Under the pieces are notes generated by a model that saw nothing but the letters and a program-made list of their open reading frames with translations, was not told the DNA's origin and searched no databases. 64,000 bases of DNA from Pelagibacteraceae bacterium AG-325-E23 (lineage in GTDB: Bacteria > Pseudomonadota > Alphaproteobacteria > Pelagibacterales > Pelagibacteraceae), in assembly GCA_003282945.1 (NCBI GenBank), contig QBYG01000004.1, positions 1-64,000 on the forward strand, written 5' to 3'. This document shows positions 1 through 10,203 of this stretch, piece after piece. Made by a program: the position numbers and the translations under genes. Each line of letters starts with the position of its first letter. Positions within the stretch are counted from its first letter, which is position 1.

Positions 1-10
1 AATAATTAAA

Positions 11-568
11 ATGAAAAAAGTAAGTTTTACAGAAATGAAGAACGGTACTAAAGATGACTATCAACTTTTGGAAAAATTAGAAAGTCAATATGAAAGAAAA
101 ACCGCAGATAGAATTTTAGATTATTTAGCTTCACAAACTACTACACTTGAAGGCTATCAGATAACAAGATTAGAACACTCGTTACAAGCTGCAACAAGAG
201 CATATAAAAATGGAGAAAACGAGGAAATGGTTGTAGCAACATTATTACACGATCTTGGGGATGAGTTAGCTCCAATGAATCATTCTCAATACGCAGCATC
301 AGTAATTAAACCTTATGTTTCAGAAAAAACTTACTGGATCATTTTACACCATGGCTTATTTCAAACCTATTATTCTGCAGAACATTTAGGTAGAGACAAA
401 AATGCAAGAGAAAAATATAAAGATGCAGAGCATTATCAAGCAACAATTGATTTTTGTGAAAATTATGATCAATCTTCGTTTGATCCAAATTATAAATCAA
501 TGACTTTAAAAGAATTTGAACCAATGGTTAGGAATATTTTTTCAAGAAAACCTTACTATCATCATTAA
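11..568 (+). CDS. HD-domain protein, possibly PhnZ-like diiron oxygenase or phosphohydrolase
   Basis: 185 residues. The HD-type metal ligands are visible as an LEHS motif near residue 56, LLHDLGD near residue 80 and a later HH pair near residue 113. The spacing and the RLEHSLQAA segment resemble the small PhnZ/TmpB branch of HD proteins, which are mixed-valent diiron oxygenases acting on phosphonates; ordinary HD proteins are phosphohydrolases. The substrate cannot be read from sequence. It is first in a + strand run with DUF255, gshA and gshB, and its stop lies one base before the next start. The fold is clear; the reaction is uncertain. Confidence 0.75.
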   Translation: MKKVSFTEMKNGTKDDYQLLEKLESQYERKTADRILDYLASQTTTLEGYQITRLEHSLQAATRAYKNGENEEMVVATLLHDLGDELAPMNHSQYAASVIKPYVSEKTYWIILHHGLFQTYYSAEHLGRDKNAREKYKDAEHYQATIDFCENYDQSSFDPNYKSMTLKEFEPMVRNIFSRKPYYHH

Positions 569-569
569 A

Positions 570-2510
570 TTGTCTAATATTTTAAAAAACGAAAAAAGTC
601 CTTATCTTCAACAACATAAAGATAATCCAGTTGATTGGTTTCCTTGGAATAAAGAAACTCTAGATAAAGCCAAAAAAGAAAAAAAACCAATATTTTTAAG
701 TGTAGGGTATGCAAGTTGTCATTGGTGTCATGTTATGGCCCATGAGAGTTTTGAAAATGAAGAAACTGCTAAACTGATGAACGAAAAGTTTATAAATATT
801 AAAGTTGATAGAGAGGAAAGACCTGACTTGGATTATGTATTTCAAAAAAGCTTATCAATACTAACTGGAGCTCAAGGTGGATGGCCATTATCAATGTTTT
901 TAGACGAAAATGGTGTACCATTTACAGGAGGAACGTATTTCCCACCCAAGGAAATTCAAGGAAGACCTGACTTTAAAAAAGTCCTAAATAACGTGCATAA
1001 CGTTTACAATGAAAATAGAGAGAAAATTTTAGCTCAGGCACAACAAGTTAAAGAAATATTCTCAAAAATAAATCAAAGATCTGCAGTTTTAAATCAACCA
1101 TTGGAGCCATTTGTTGAAAAAATTATAAATTATTTAGATGAAAATAACGGAAGTTTCAAAGGAGCACCGAAGTTCCCCCAATTTTATTTATTTGATGCAA
1201 TGTTTTACTTTTATTTAAAAACTAAAAATAAAAATTATTTTAAACCTGTTGAAATTTTGCTCAGTAATCTCTGTTCCAAAGGTATTTATGATCAACTAGA
1301 AGGCGGAATATCAAGATATGCTGTTGATGAAAAATGGATAATTCCTCACTTTGAAAAAATGCTTTATGATAATATCCAATTCATAGATCTTTTAACTAAA
1401 TTTTATCAAAATACCAAAAATGATTATTTTAAAAATAAACTTTTACAAACAATTCAATATTTTAATAATGAATTTAAGAACAAAGAAGGATTATATGGTT
1501 CTGCATATGATGCTGATAGTGAAGACGTTGAGGGAAAATACTATGTTTGGTCGTATGAAGAATTAAATAATCTTTTAAAAGAAGACATTAAATTACTAGA
1601 AAATAAGTACGAAATTTCGGAGAGCGGTAATTTTGAAGGTAATAACATCTTGGTGGAAAAAAATTTAATACTCGATGAAGATAAAAATAACCTAGACCAA
1701 ATAAAAAATAAATTACTTAATATTAGAAGAAAAAGAATAAAACCATTTTTTGATGATAAATCACAAACTGATTTAAATTCATATATGCTCCAAGTTCTTC
1801 TCAAAACTTCAGTAAATTTAGACGATGAAGATTTAAAAAGTAAGACGATAGAAACAATTGAAATACTAAATAAAAAATTAAATCAAAAAATTATTCATTG
1901 CTATGAAAATAAAGAAATAGAAACTTTTCTTGAGGACTATGTATATTATGCTCTGCTAATGATAACACTTTATGAGATTAATGCTGATATAAGAGCTTTA
2001 GAAAAATCAATAAAAATAATGAATGATACTTGGGAATTATTCTTTAATAAAGATACTCGATTGTTTCAGAAAAATATTATTAAAGATAATGATTTGTTTG
2101 CAAGTCCACTAGACTTAAATGATAGCAACATTCCAAATGGTAATAGTGTTTATCTATTAATTTCAAACAAATTATATTCAATTACAAATGATAAAATATG
2201 GTCTGAAAGAAATGAAGTGCTTAAAAAATCATTCCACCAAGTTTTAAACTCTTATTATTCACAGATGTTTAGCTTTATTAAAACCCTTGATATTTGCGAT
2301 AATAGCTTGTCATTCACATTCCATGGAACATCTCAATCTATTAAGGAAATGCAGCTTTTTTTACAAAAAGAATATTTAGGGGTTGCAACATTTGTTTACC
2401 AATTAAATAATGATGCAAAACCTAGTGTTATTATATGTAAAAACCAAACTTGTTCTAACAAATTAACTAACATAAGCGAAGCTGTTGAATATCTAAGTAA
2501 GAGTGATTAA
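570..2510 (+). CDS. DUF255 / thioredoxin-like domain protein (YyaL/SPATA20 family)
   Basis: About 646 residues from a TTG start at 570. The N-terminus then reads [13 protein letters not shown], which is how this family normally begins; a longer frame opens at 516 but would overlap the upstream gene by 53 bases. An N-terminal thioredoxin-like domain carries CHWC at residues 50-53, followed by the family's [10 protein letters not shown] and GGWPLSMFL segments. The C-terminal part is the alpha/alpha-toroid region seen in the family. No reaction is firmly established for these proteins. The TTG follows the previous stop by one base, so translation is probably coupled. Confidence 0.85.
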   Translation: MSNILKNEKSPYLQQHKDNPVDWFPWNKETLDKAKKEKKPIFLSVGYASCHWCHVMAHESFENEETAKLMNEKFINIKVDREERPDLDYVFQKSLSILTGAQGGWPLSMFLDENGVPFTGGTYFPPKEIQGRPDFKKVLNNVHNVYNENREKILAQAQQVKEIFSKINQRSAVLNQPLEPFVEKIINYLDENNGSFKGAPKFPQFYLFDAMFYFYLKTKNKNYFKPVEILLSNLCSKGIYDQLEGGISRYAVDEKWIIPHFEKMLYDNIQFIDLLTKFYQNTKNDYFKNKLLQTIQYFNNEFKNKEGLYGSAYDADSEDVEGKYYVWSYEELNNLLKEDIKLLENKYEISESGNFEGNNILVEKNLILDEDKNNLDQIKNKLLNIRRKRIKPFFDDKSQTDLNSYMLQVLLKTSVNLDDEDLKSKTIETIEILNKKLNQKIIHCYENKEIETFLEDYVYYALLMITLYEINADIRALEKSIKIMNDTWELFFNKDTRLFQKNIIKDNDLFASPLDLNDSNIPNGNSVYLLISNKLYSITNDKIWSERNEVLKKSFHQVLNSYYSQMFSFIKTLDICDNSLSFTFHGTSQSIKEMQLFLQKEYLGVATFVYQLNNDAKPSVIICKNQTCSNKLTNISEAVEYLSKSD

Positions 2511-2519
2511 ATCATTAAT

Positions 2520-3809
2520 ATGAATAAAGATAACATAATAGATCATTTTAAATCAGGAATTAAGGAGCCTATAAATTCCAAAATAGGCGTTGAGCACGAA
2601 AAATTCCTTTTCTATAAGAAGAATAACAAAAGAATTAATTATTCTACAATTAAAGAGATTTTCAAAATTTTATATGAATTTGGTTGGAAACCATCACATG
2701 AAGGTGAGAATGTTATAGCGTTAAATAAAGATAATAAGAGTATAACTTTAGAACCAGGTAATCAAATTGAGCTTGCAGGCGCTCAATTAACTAATATTCA
2801 TGAAGTTTGCTCTGAAGCTAATAATTATTTGTTTGAACTTAAACAAGTTGTTGAAAAATTAGATTTAAAAATAGTAAGTGCTGGATTTGATCCAATATCT
2901 AAGTTGTCTGAAATTCCAAACAATCCTAAAAAAAGATATGAAGTAATGACAAAGGATATGCCTAAAGGTGGGTCGCTCAGTTTAGATATGATGTATAGAA
3001 CATCTGGGACACAGTTAAATCTAGACTACACTTCTGAAAATGATTTTATAAAAAAATTTAAATTAGCTAATAGTTTAGTTCCATTAAGTATTGCACTTTT
3101 TGCAAACTCGTCAATTGTTGAAAAAAAAGATAGTAAATATTTATCATATCGATCAAAAGTATGGCAAGAAACATCGAGGGGTGGTCTTCCAGAATTTTTT
3201 TTAGAAAATATTGATTTTGAAAAATATGCTGATTTTGTAATGGATTATCCAATACTGTTTATAAAAAAAAATGATAAATATTTATCTGGTAAAAATTATA
3301 AATTTTCTGATTATATGAATGGTAATATTCAAGAAATAAATAAATCTTTACCAAGTGATGACGATCTTGGATTGCATTTAAGTACTATATTTACGGAGAA
3401 TAGATTAAAACAATATATTGAATTAAGATCTATGGATACTTGTGGTTGGAACTGTATATGTGCTGGTCCTGCTTTTTTTACTGGTCTTTTATATGGTAAT
3501 TTAGACGAAGCATTAGAATTTATTTCAAAATGGGAAAAGAAAGATTTATTGAATGCTTATAAAGATGCGCCTATGAAAGGACTTGATACAAATTTAATGG
3601 GTAGAGATATGATTTATTGGATCTCTAAATTGTTAAAAATTGCTGAAAAAGGTTTAGAAAAGAGAGATTTTATTGGAAAAAGCGGTACAAACGAAACTAA
3701 ATACTTGGAACATCTAAATAAGATTATCAATAATAAAGAAACAGTTGCCAGTCATGTTATAAATAAATTCTCTAAATTTCAAAATTTAGAAGATTTATAT
3801 GACAAATAA
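2520..3809 (+). CDS. gshA: Glutamate-cysteine ligase (plant/alphaproteobacterial type)
   Basis: 429 residues, the size of plant/alphaproteobacterial GshA. It makes gamma-glutamylcysteine from glutamate, cysteine and ATP, the first step of glutathione synthesis, in the cytoplasm. Visible family motifs are GVEHEKF (residues 23-29), LEPGNQIELAG (77-87) and MMYRTSGTQLNLDY (157-170), which form the ATP/metal and substrate sites, and a later ELRSMDTCGWNC segment. Its end overlaps the start of gshB by 11 bases, so both glutathione enzymes are made from one message. Identification is secure. Confidence 0.93.
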   Translation: MNKDNIIDHFKSGIKEPINSKIGVEHEKFLFYKKNNKRINYSTIKEIFKILYEFGWKPSHEGENVIALNKDNKSITLEPGNQIELAGAQLTNIHEVCSEANNYLFELKQVVEKLDLKIVSAGFDPISKLSEIPNNPKKRYEVMTKDMPKGGSLSLDMMYRTSGTQLNLDYTSENDFIKKFKLANSLVPLSIALFANSSIVEKKDSKYLSYRSKVWQETSRGGLPEFFLENIDFEKYADFVMDYPILFIKKNDKYLSGKNYKFSDYMNGNIQEINKSLPSDDDLGLHLSTIFTENRLKQYIELRSMDTCGWNCICAGPAFFTGLLYGNLDEALEFISKWEKKDLLNAYKDAPMKGLDTNLMGRDMIYWISKLLKIAEKGLEKRDFIGKSGTNETKYLEHLNKIINNKETVASHVINKFSKFQNLEDLYDK

Positions 3810-4725
3810 AATAATAGGCATACAAGGCGATAAATTAGAAAAAATTAACATATCTTCTGATACATCAATATTTTTAGCTCATGAGGCTCAGAAATTAGGA
3901 TATAAAATATTTTATTATACTCCCTCAAACTTATCCATTATCAAAAATAAAACATATGCAAATGGTGTATTTGTAAAATTTAATTATGAAAGAAAAAAAT
4001 TTTATAAAATTTATAAAAAACAAAAAATTGACGTTGAAAATCTTAAATTTATTTTAATTAGACAAGACCCTCCATTTAATTCAGAATATTTAATAACTAC
4101 TCTTATTTTAGATGGCTTTAAAAAAGTAAAAGTAATAAATAACCCAACATCTATTAGAAATGTATCAGAAAAACTGTATTCAAAACATTTTATCAAATAT
4201 ATGCCTAATACTTTATTTTCAAATAATATTGTAGAAGTTAAGAAATTTTATAAACAAAATAAAAGTATGATTATGAAACCCATTAATGGATACGGTGGCA
4301 ATCAAATTCATCTTATTAAAAATAAGTTTAATAAAAAACTTATTACAAATTTTTTAAATAAAAATGGTCATTCTATGTTTCAAAAATTTTTAAAAAATAT
4401 TTCTAAAGGAGATAAAAGAGTTTTTATTATTAATGGTAAAGTGTGTGGTGCAATTTCAAGGGTTCCTAAAAAAGGTTCATATTTGAGTAATATGAGCAAG
4501 GGTGCTGTACCTAAGCTTACTAAACTTACAAAACAAGAATTAAAAATTTCAAAAATTATTGGAAAAAAATTAAAGAATGATAATATTTATTTTGCTGGAA
4601 TTGACTTCATAGATCAGAAACTAAATGGAGATATTAATGTTACGTCTCCTACTGGATTAAAAACATACTATGACCTTTCTAAAATCAATCTTGCTAAGAT
4701 ATTTTGGAAAGGTTTAAGAGCTTGA
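3799..4725 (+). CDS. gshB: Glutathione synthetase
   Basis: 308 residues with the proteobacterial GshB layout: IRQDPPFN at 87-94, NPTSIRNVSEKLY at 115-127, the ATP-grasp strand MKPINGYGG at 159-167, and NVTSPTGL near the C-terminus that closes the metal and glutathione site. It ligates glycine to gamma-glutamylcysteine with ATP. It overlaps gshA by 11 bases, and its TGA stop overlaps a TTG start of the next permease. The AT-rich codon use matches its neighbours. Glutathione made here would feed glyoxalase I and possibly the GFA proteins later in the window. Confidence 0.92.
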   Translation: MTNKIIGIQGDKLEKINISSDTSIFLAHEAQKLGYKIFYYTPSNLSIIKNKTYANGVFVKFNYERKKFYKIYKKQKIDVENLKFILIRQDPPFNSEYLITTLILDGFKKVKVINNPTSIRNVSEKLYSKHFIKYMPNTLFSNNIVEVKKFYKQNKSMIMKPINGYGGNQIHLIKNKFNKKLITNFLNKNGHSMFQKFLKNISKGDKRVFIINGKVCGAISRVPKKGSYLSNMSKGAVPKLTKLTKQELKISKIIGKKLKNDNIYFAGIDFIDQKLNGDINVTSPTGLKTYYDLSKINLAKIFWKGLRA

Positions 4726-5597
4726 ATAAATTATCAGATCAAAAGAAAGGTTCATTACTAGCCTTTGTAGCTGTAATGTTCATTACACCAGACTCATTAC
4801 TTATCAGACTTTCAAATATAGAAACATGGGGAATGCTTTTTTATAGAGGAACCATACCTTTCTTTATAGTCTTAATTGGATTATTATTGTTTTATAGGCA
4901 AAATTTTATTAATGCCTTTTTAAAAGTTGGTTTAGTTGGTATATTTTATGCAATTAGCTTTTCTATATGTAACATCACTTTCATTGTCTCTATTCAAAAT
5001 ACCAACGTAGCCAATACGTTGATTATGATTGCTCTAGCTCCTATGCTTTCAGCAATACTTGGTGCAATATTCTTAAAAGAAATGCCAAGTAAAGGGACTT
5101 GGATCGCCATTTTCATTACATTTTTAGCAGCTTTATTTATTTTTTATGATTCACTGCAAGTCGGTAATCTTTTTGGGAATATAATGGGATTTGTTACAGC
5201 TGCTGGATTAGCTGTAAATGCAGTTCTTATTCGATATGCTAAAGACAGAGATCTTTTGCCTTCTGCTGTAATGGGCAAATTAGGAGTTGCAGTATTTGCT
5301 TTCTTTTTTGTTGAAAACTTTAATTTAATTGGAACTGATCAAATTTATATACCAGTAATGTGCATTATTTGTGTAGCCCTACCTTTTGTTTTGGTAACAA
5401 TTGCACCAAGATTTATACCTGCAGAGGAAGTAAATCTTTTTTTCTTGTTAGAAACAATAATAGGTCCAATTTGGGTTTGGTTAGTTGTTAAAGAGCAACC
5501 AACTTTGGAGACGATCATTGGAGGTGCAGTGATCATAATCACTTTAGGCATCCACTCATTTATTAAACTAAGAGAGCCTGAAAAAATTATTAATTAA
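4722..5597 (+). CDS. EamA-family (DMT) transporter
   Basis: About 291 residues with ten hydrophobic segments in two EamA repeats, so a 10-TM inner-membrane exporter or importer of small metabolites. The preferred start is the TTG at 4722, which overlaps the gshB TGA in a TTGA junction; another TTG at 4704 lies inside gshB. The segment NTNVANTLIMIALAP, ending repeat one with LKE, is typical of the family and is echoed in the EamA proteins at 15.4 and 30.9 kb. Coupling to gshAB raises the possibility of a thiol or amino-acid substrate, but nothing in the protein shows it. Confidence 0.87.
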   Translation: MNKLSDQKKGSLLAFVAVMFITPDSLLIRLSNIETWGMLFYRGTIPFFIVLIGLLLFYRQNFINAFLKVGLVGIFYAISFSICNITFIVSIQNTNVANTLIMIALAPMLSAILGAIFLKEMPSKGTWIAIFITFLAALFIFYDSLQVGNLFGNIMGFVTAAGLAVNAVLIRYAKDRDLLPSAVMGKLGVAVFAFFFVENFNLIGTDQIYIPVMCIICVALPFVLVTIAPRFIPAEEVNLFFLLETIIGPIWVWLVVKEQPTLETIIGGAVIIITLGIHSFIKLREPEKIIN

Positions 5598-5638
5598 TTT
5601 CTTGATTTACTATCAAATCATCCATAGATAGCGCAATT

Positions 5639-6958
5639 ATGGAAAAGATACTAAAAAATTCCTGGGCATTATTCACAGGCATGGGTCTAATTATGATAGC
5701 TCATGGCTTTCAAGTTTCTTTACTTGGAGTAAGGGCTGTTCATGAAAGTTTCAGTTTAACTGCAACTGGCTTTATGTTGTCAGGTTATTTTGTAGGCTAT
5801 TTTATAGGAGCAAAAACTGTTCCGATTTTAGTTTCAAGAGTTGGTCATATAAGGGTATTTGCTGCTTTTGCATCAATTGCTTCTATCGTTGTTTTAGTAC
5901 ACTCTATAATCGTCAATCCATTTACATGGTTTATATTAAGAATCGCTTCAGGTTTTTCAATGGTATGTTTATATACTATTGCAGAAAGCTGGCTAAACGA
6001 CCGAGCAAGCAATAAAAACAGAGGAAGTGTTTTATCAATTTATATGATTGTTCTTTACGGATCTATGGCAATTGGAATGTTTTTTTTAAACTTCAGTAAG
6101 CCAGAAAATTTTCAGCCATTTATACTTGTTTCTTTATTCATGTCCCTGTCACTTGTTCCAATATTATTAACTAAGAAAAAACCACCAAAGTTTAAAAAAA
6201 TTATAGGAATGAAAATTAAAGAACTTTATAAAGCATCTCCCTTTGGAATGGTAAGTGCTCTTTTGTGTGGAATTTGTCACTCTGCAATGTTTGCTTTAAT
6301 TGCTGTTTATGCAGCGTCAATGAATTTTAGTATTTTTGAAATTTCTTTTGTAACTTTTCTAATAGCTATTTCTGGCGCTATTTCGCAATGGCCAATTGGT
6401 AAGCTATCAGACATTTATGACAGAAGAACAGTCACAGTATATTCCACATTTGCTTCGGCTTTCTTTGCTTTATGTGCAATTTTTTCAGTGGGTACTATGC
6501 ATTTACCTGATGGTTTAGCGAGCTCAAAGTTTTGGTTTTATATTTTTACAGGTTTATATGCTTTCTTTAGTCTTCCAATGTTTGCATTAATATTTGCTCA
6601 CACTAATGATTTTATAGCTAAAGAAAAATTTGTAGCTGCAGGTGCTGGTTTACAATTTACCTTTGGAATGGGTGCAATTAGTGGACCTTTTTTATGTTCT
6701 ATGTTTATGGATTTTATAGGAGAGAATGGTTATTTTATATTTCTAATTATATTTCACTGTTTAATAGGAGCATATGGAGTTTACAGGATGAAAGTTAGAG
6801 AGGTTGTTGAAAACCCTGACTCTCAATTCACACCTCTACCTACAACAATAACACCTATTGGCTTAGAACTTAATCCAGCAACAGAACCTATTGAAGACCC
6901 GATAAAGCCAGTAGGGACCGAAGAAACAGTTATTGTAGAGAATAAACCTTCCCAATAA
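5639..6958 (+). CDS. MFS transporter (YcaD-like)
   Basis: 439 residues with about 12 predicted membrane helices and a hydrophilic, Pro/Thr/Glu-rich tail from about residue 395. The loop after helix 2 (VSRVGHIRVFA) and the second-half loop GKLSDIYDRRTV match the MFS A-motif positions, and the overall pattern resembles the YcaD-type branch. Substrate unknown. There is a gap of about 40 bases on each side, so it may have its own promoter or read on from the EamA gene. It precedes two sugar-type oxidoreductases, which makes a polyol or sugar-like substrate possible but unproven. Confidence 0.85.
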   Translation: MEKILKNSWALFTGMGLIMIAHGFQVSLLGVRAVHESFSLTATGFMLSGYFVGYFIGAKTVPILVSRVGHIRVFAAFASIASIVVLVHSIIVNPFTWFILRIASGFSMVCLYTIAESWLNDRASNKNRGSVLSIYMIVLYGSMAIGMFFLNFSKPENFQPFILVSLFMSLSLVPILLTKKKPPKFKKIIGMKIKELYKASPFGMVSALLCGICHSAMFALIAVYAASMNFSIFEISFVTFLIAISGAISQWPIGKLSDIYDRRTVTVYSTFASAFFALCAIFSVGTMHLPDGLASSKFWFYIFTGLYAFFSLPMFALIFAHTNDFIAKEKFVAAGAGLQFTFGMGAISGPFLCSMFMDFIGENGYFIFLIIFHCLIGAYGVYRMKVREVVENPDSQFTPLPTTITPIGLELNPATEPIEDPIKPVGTEETVIVENKPSQ

Positions 6959-6999
6959 TTAAAATCTTATTTAAAATTTTTAATCTGCTAAAATAGTTT

Positions 7000-8010
7000 A
7001 TGACTAAAACTATAAATCTTGGAGTATTGGGTATTGATCATGGTCATATCTTCGACATGCTTGATGAGATGCTTAAAGAGGGATGTAGTTGTAATTATTT
7101 TTGGACACAAGGTTCTCCGTTAACTTTAGATGAATTTAGAAAAAAATACCCTCAAATTAAAAGAGTAGATAATAAAAGTGATATTTTAAATGATGATACA
7201 ATTGATATGATTTTAATTTCATCCATTCCTAAAGATAGGGCAAATCTATCTATAGACTCAATGAAAGCTGGAAAAGATATCATGGTTGATAAACCAGGAT
7301 GTACAACTCTTGAGCAACTTAATAATCTAAAAGAAACAGTTAAGGAGACAGGAAAAATTTGGTCAATTAATTTTTCAGAAAGATTTCATGTAGCCGCTGT
7401 TACAAAAGCTGAAGAGCTAGTTGCTGAAGGTAAAATTGGTAAAGTTAAACAGACAATTGGCACTGGTCCCCACAGGCAAGGTAATTATGAAAGACCAGAT
7501 TGGTTTTATGATCGTGATAGTTATGGTGGAATAATAACAGATATAGGCTCACATCAAATTCACCAATTTTTAGTATTTACTAATTCAAATAAAGCTAAAG
7601 TAAACCATGCGCTAGTTGAAAATACGACTAAGAAAGAATTTGCTGGTTTTCAAGATTTCGGGGAAGTTAATCTTACTGGAAATGGTGGTCATGGATATGT
7701 TCGTTTAGATTGGTTTACTCCTGATGCGCTTCCTACCTGGGGAGATGGAAGGTTATTTATCCTGGGTGATAAAGGTTTTATTGAAATCAGAAAATACACA
7801 GATTTAGCAAAATCTGAAAAAGGAAATCAACTATTTTTGGCAAATAATGATGAGGTTAAACATATTGACTGTTCAAATGTAAAGCTCCCCTACTTTGCTA
7901 ATTTAATTCAAGATGTTTTGAATAGAACTGATACTGCTTGTTCGCAAGAACTTACTTACTTATCAATGGAACTAGCAATTAAAGCTCAAGAATTAGCTGA
8001 AAAAAAATGA
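7000..8010 (+). CDS. Gfo/Idh/MocA family oxidoreductase
   Basis: 336 residues. An N-terminal Rossmann domain begins LGVLGIDHGHI. The family's EKP-type motif appears as MVDKPGCTT near residue 96, and the C-terminal alpha/beta domain has the GGIITDIGSHQIH segment with the usual catalytic-region histidine. Members oxidise or reduce sugars, inositols and related polyols with NAD(P). It overlaps the next gene, a second member of the same superfamily, by four bases (ATGA). The pair probably acts in one sugar or polyol pathway, but the substrate cannot be assigned. Confidence 0.87.
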   Translation: MTKTINLGVLGIDHGHIFDMLDEMLKEGCSCNYFWTQGSPLTLDEFRKKYPQIKRVDNKSDILNDDTIDMILISSIPKDRANLSIDSMKAGKDIMVDKPGCTTLEQLNNLKETVKETGKIWSINFSERFHVAAVTKAEELVAEGKIGKVKQTIGTGPHRQGNYERPDWFYDRDSYGGIITDIGSHQIHQFLVFTNSNKAKVNHALVENTTKKEFAGFQDFGEVNLTGNGGHGYVRLDWFTPDALPTWGDGRLFILGDKGFIEIRKYTDLAKSEKGNQLFLANNDEVKHIDCSNVKLPYFANLIQDVLNRTDTACSQELTYLSMELAIKAQELAEKK

Positions 8011-9080
8011 AAAAATATCAGGTTGCAATAATAGGAACTAATATAGGAGCTAAACATTTTGAAGACTTTCAAAAAGTATCAGACCGATTTAGTGTTCATA
8101 CATTGTGTGGTTTAACAAGAGATGCAATAGATAAAATCTTGGCGTCAAATAATAATACTAAAATGTCATTAAACTTTGATGATGTGTTAAAAGTAAAGGA
8201 AATAGATATAATAGATATTTGTCTCCCGCCCCATTTGCACTTTTCGGCGTGCAAAAAATCTCTAGAAGCAGGAAAACATGTAATATGTGAAAAACCATTG
8301 GTTTCAAGTCTTAAAGAAATTGATGAGCTAGAAAATATTAGTAAAGAAACAGGAAAAATAATCTTTCCTGTATTCCAATATAGGTATGGATTAGGATTTT
8401 CTAAATTTAAAGCACTAATGAAGTCAGGACTTGCTGGAAAACCTTTAATTGCCTCATTGGAGACTCATTGGAATAGAGGAAAAGATTATTATTCAAAACC
8501 TTGGAGAGGTACTTGGGACGGTGAGCAAGGTGGGGCAATATTAAGTCATGCTATACACATTCATGACTTGGTGAGTATGATACTAGGCCCAGTTTCAAAT
8601 GTATTTGCAAAATTAACAACAAGAGTAAATGATATTGAGGTCGAAGACTGTGCTTCTTTATCAATTGAGATGGAAGATGGAACATTGGTCACTAGCTCAA
8701 TCACCCTTGGTGCAGCAAATGATACCAGTAGACTAAAATTCTGTTTTGATGGACTGACAGTAGAATCGGGAGCATCTCCAGATAAACCTTATAATCCAGC
8801 TGACGATGAATGGGTATTTTTACCAAGAGCTCCTATTTCAAAAAGTCAAATTGAAGAAGTATTGTCAAAAGTCGAAAAACCTAAATCATGGTACGCAGGA
8901 ATGTTTAATGAAATAGCCAACAAACTTGATGGAAAAGTTAGTGATGAAGTGACTTTACTGGATGCCAGAAAGTCTTTAGAATTTGTAACAGCTGTTTACA
9001 GTTCATCAAGAAAAAACAAAAGTATCAAACTTCCAATAACCAATGACAATCCTTTGTACAGTTCCTGGTTACCAAAATAA
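8007..9080 (+). CDS. Gfo/Idh/MocA family oxidoreductase (second copy)
   Basis: 357 residues, with a Rossmann start (VAIIGTNIGAKHF), the dinucleotide-site motif CEKPLVSS near residue 95 and GGAILSHAIHIHDLV in the C-terminal domain, which supplies the catalytic histidine region. It is clearly diverged from its partner immediately upstream, so the two are not a recent tandem duplication. Translation is coupled through an ATGA overlap. The gene runs tail-to-tail with the hydroxyacid dehydrogenase on the other strand with no base between the two stop codons. Confidence 0.87.
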   Translation: MKKYQVAIIGTNIGAKHFEDFQKVSDRFSVHTLCGLTRDAIDKILASNNNTKMSLNFDDVLKVKEIDIIDICLPPHLHFSACKKSLEAGKHVICEKPLVSSLKEIDELENISKETGKIIFPVFQYRYGLGFSKFKALMKSGLAGKPLIASLETHWNRGKDYYSKPWRGTWDGEQGGAILSHAIHIHDLVSMILGPVSNVFAKLTTRVNDIEVEDCASLSIEMEDGTLVTSSITLGAANDTSRLKFCFDGLTVESGASPDKPYNPADDEWVFLPRAPISKSQIEEVLSKVEKPKSWYAGMFNEIANKLDGKVSDEVTLLDARKSLEFVTAVYSSSRKNKSIKLPITNDNPLYSSWLPK

Positions 9081-10106
9081 TCAATAACCTAATTTAGGAT
9101 CGACTTGATTATGTAAATCTTTTTTATGAATAAATAGTTTTAAATTATTGAAGAACTTTTCTAAAACCATTTCAATATAATTTCCTTTACTATCTGAGGA
9201 TATGTGAGGTGTAATTACCAAATTTGGAGTATTCCAAAATTTTGAATTTCTGTTTATGGGTTCTTCTGAAAAAACATCTAAAATAGCTCCAGCAATTTCA
9301 TTTTTTTTTAATTTTTTTCTTAGATGCTCATAATCCATCACAGATTGGCGACCAATATTAACAATTCCACACGTAGCTTTAAGCACATCTAATCTTTTCT
9401 TATTTATTAATCCTTTTGTTTCATTTGTTTCTGGAACAGCTAAATAAAGAAAATCAGCCTCAGGTAAGACTTCATCAATCCTATCAAATGTTATAACTTT
9501 TGAACAACCTTCAACTATTCTACCCTTTCTATTAACTCCAATAACTTTTGCTCCTAATGAGCTTATATGTTTAATCATTGACCCACCTAATGATCCAGTA
9601 CCTACCACTACAACTTTTTTACTATCAATGGGGTTACTTAATAAAGTTATAAACTCTTTTTTTTTTTGATTAGTAATTATTCTTGTCATATGGTTTTGAA
9701 GCATCAAAACACTCATTAATCCAAATTCACCTGCTTTTTTAGAATGTATTCCACTACTATTTGTTAAAATTAAATCTTTTTTAAGCCAATCAAATGGATA
9801 AAGATGATTTACACCCGCTGACACAATATGTATCCATTTTAAATTTGGTGCAATTTTACTTAGATTATTTGTTGGAAAATTCCATGTAAGCAAAATATCT
9901 GCATCTTTCATTGAAGATTTCCAATTATCATCATCCCAATCAACTATATATGAAACCTTATCTTTTATATTAGAATATTTATTAAGAAAATTCTCAAATA
10001 ATTCTTTTGGTACACTACTATTCTTTTCACCTTCTAAATCACAAGGCAAAGAACCCTTTTTCCAGTGATTATTTCTTATATGAATTTTAAATTTACCTTT
10101 GGACAT
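9081..10106 (-). CDS. D-isomer-specific 2-hydroxyacid dehydrogenase
   Basis: 341 residues. The NAD-binding motif is VVVVGTGSLGG with following helix, near residue 170. The catalytic region holds VNIGRQSVMD with the conserved arginine, an EEP segment for the glutamate, and ITPHISSDSKG with the catalytic histidine near residue 303. The protein would interconvert a 2-keto acid and a D-2-hydroxy acid in the cytoplasm. It lies alone on the minus strand between + strand genes, so it has its own promoter in the AT-rich gap after 10106. Confidence 0.87.
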   Translation of the reverse strand: MSKGKFKIHIRNNHWKKGSLPCDLEGEKNSSVPKELFENFLNKYSNIKDKVSYIVDWDDDNWKSSMKDADILLTWNFPTNNLSKIAPNLKWIHIVSAGVNHLYPFDWLKKDLILTNSSGIHSKKAGEFGLMSVLMLQNHMTRIITNQKKKEFITLLSNPIDSKKVVVVGTGSLGGSMIKHISSLGAKVIGVNRKGRIVEGCSKVITFDRIDEVLPEADFLYLAVPETNETKGLINKKRLDVLKATCGIVNIGRQSVMDYEHLRKKLKKNEIAGAILDVFSEEPINRNSKFWNTPNLVITPHISSDSKGNYIEMVLEKFFNNLKLFIHKKDLHNQVDPKLGY

Positions 10107-10203
10107 TTAAAATTAAAATATACTAAAATTTTAAAAATTATAACAATGATTAAAGAAGGTTGTTCTCATAAAAAAATGTAATATTGTATATAATATTAAA
10201 ATT

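Noticed and set aside
339-524. Minus-strand frame inside the HD-domain gene
   Set aside because: Antisense shadow of a real gene; composition is hydrophobic and low-complexity, with no start context. The same applies to other antisense frames such as 1541-1804, 41722-42321 and 61834-62113.
516-569. Upstream extension of the DUF255 gene to 516
   Set aside because: It would overlap the HD gene by 53 bases and add 18 residues not found in the family; the TTG at 570 gives the normal N-terminus.
10107-10203. Possible tRNA or small RNA in the gap between the hydroxyacid dehydrogenase and yajQ
   Set aside because: Nearly all A/T with no cloverleaf-like arms; better explained as a divergent promoter region.
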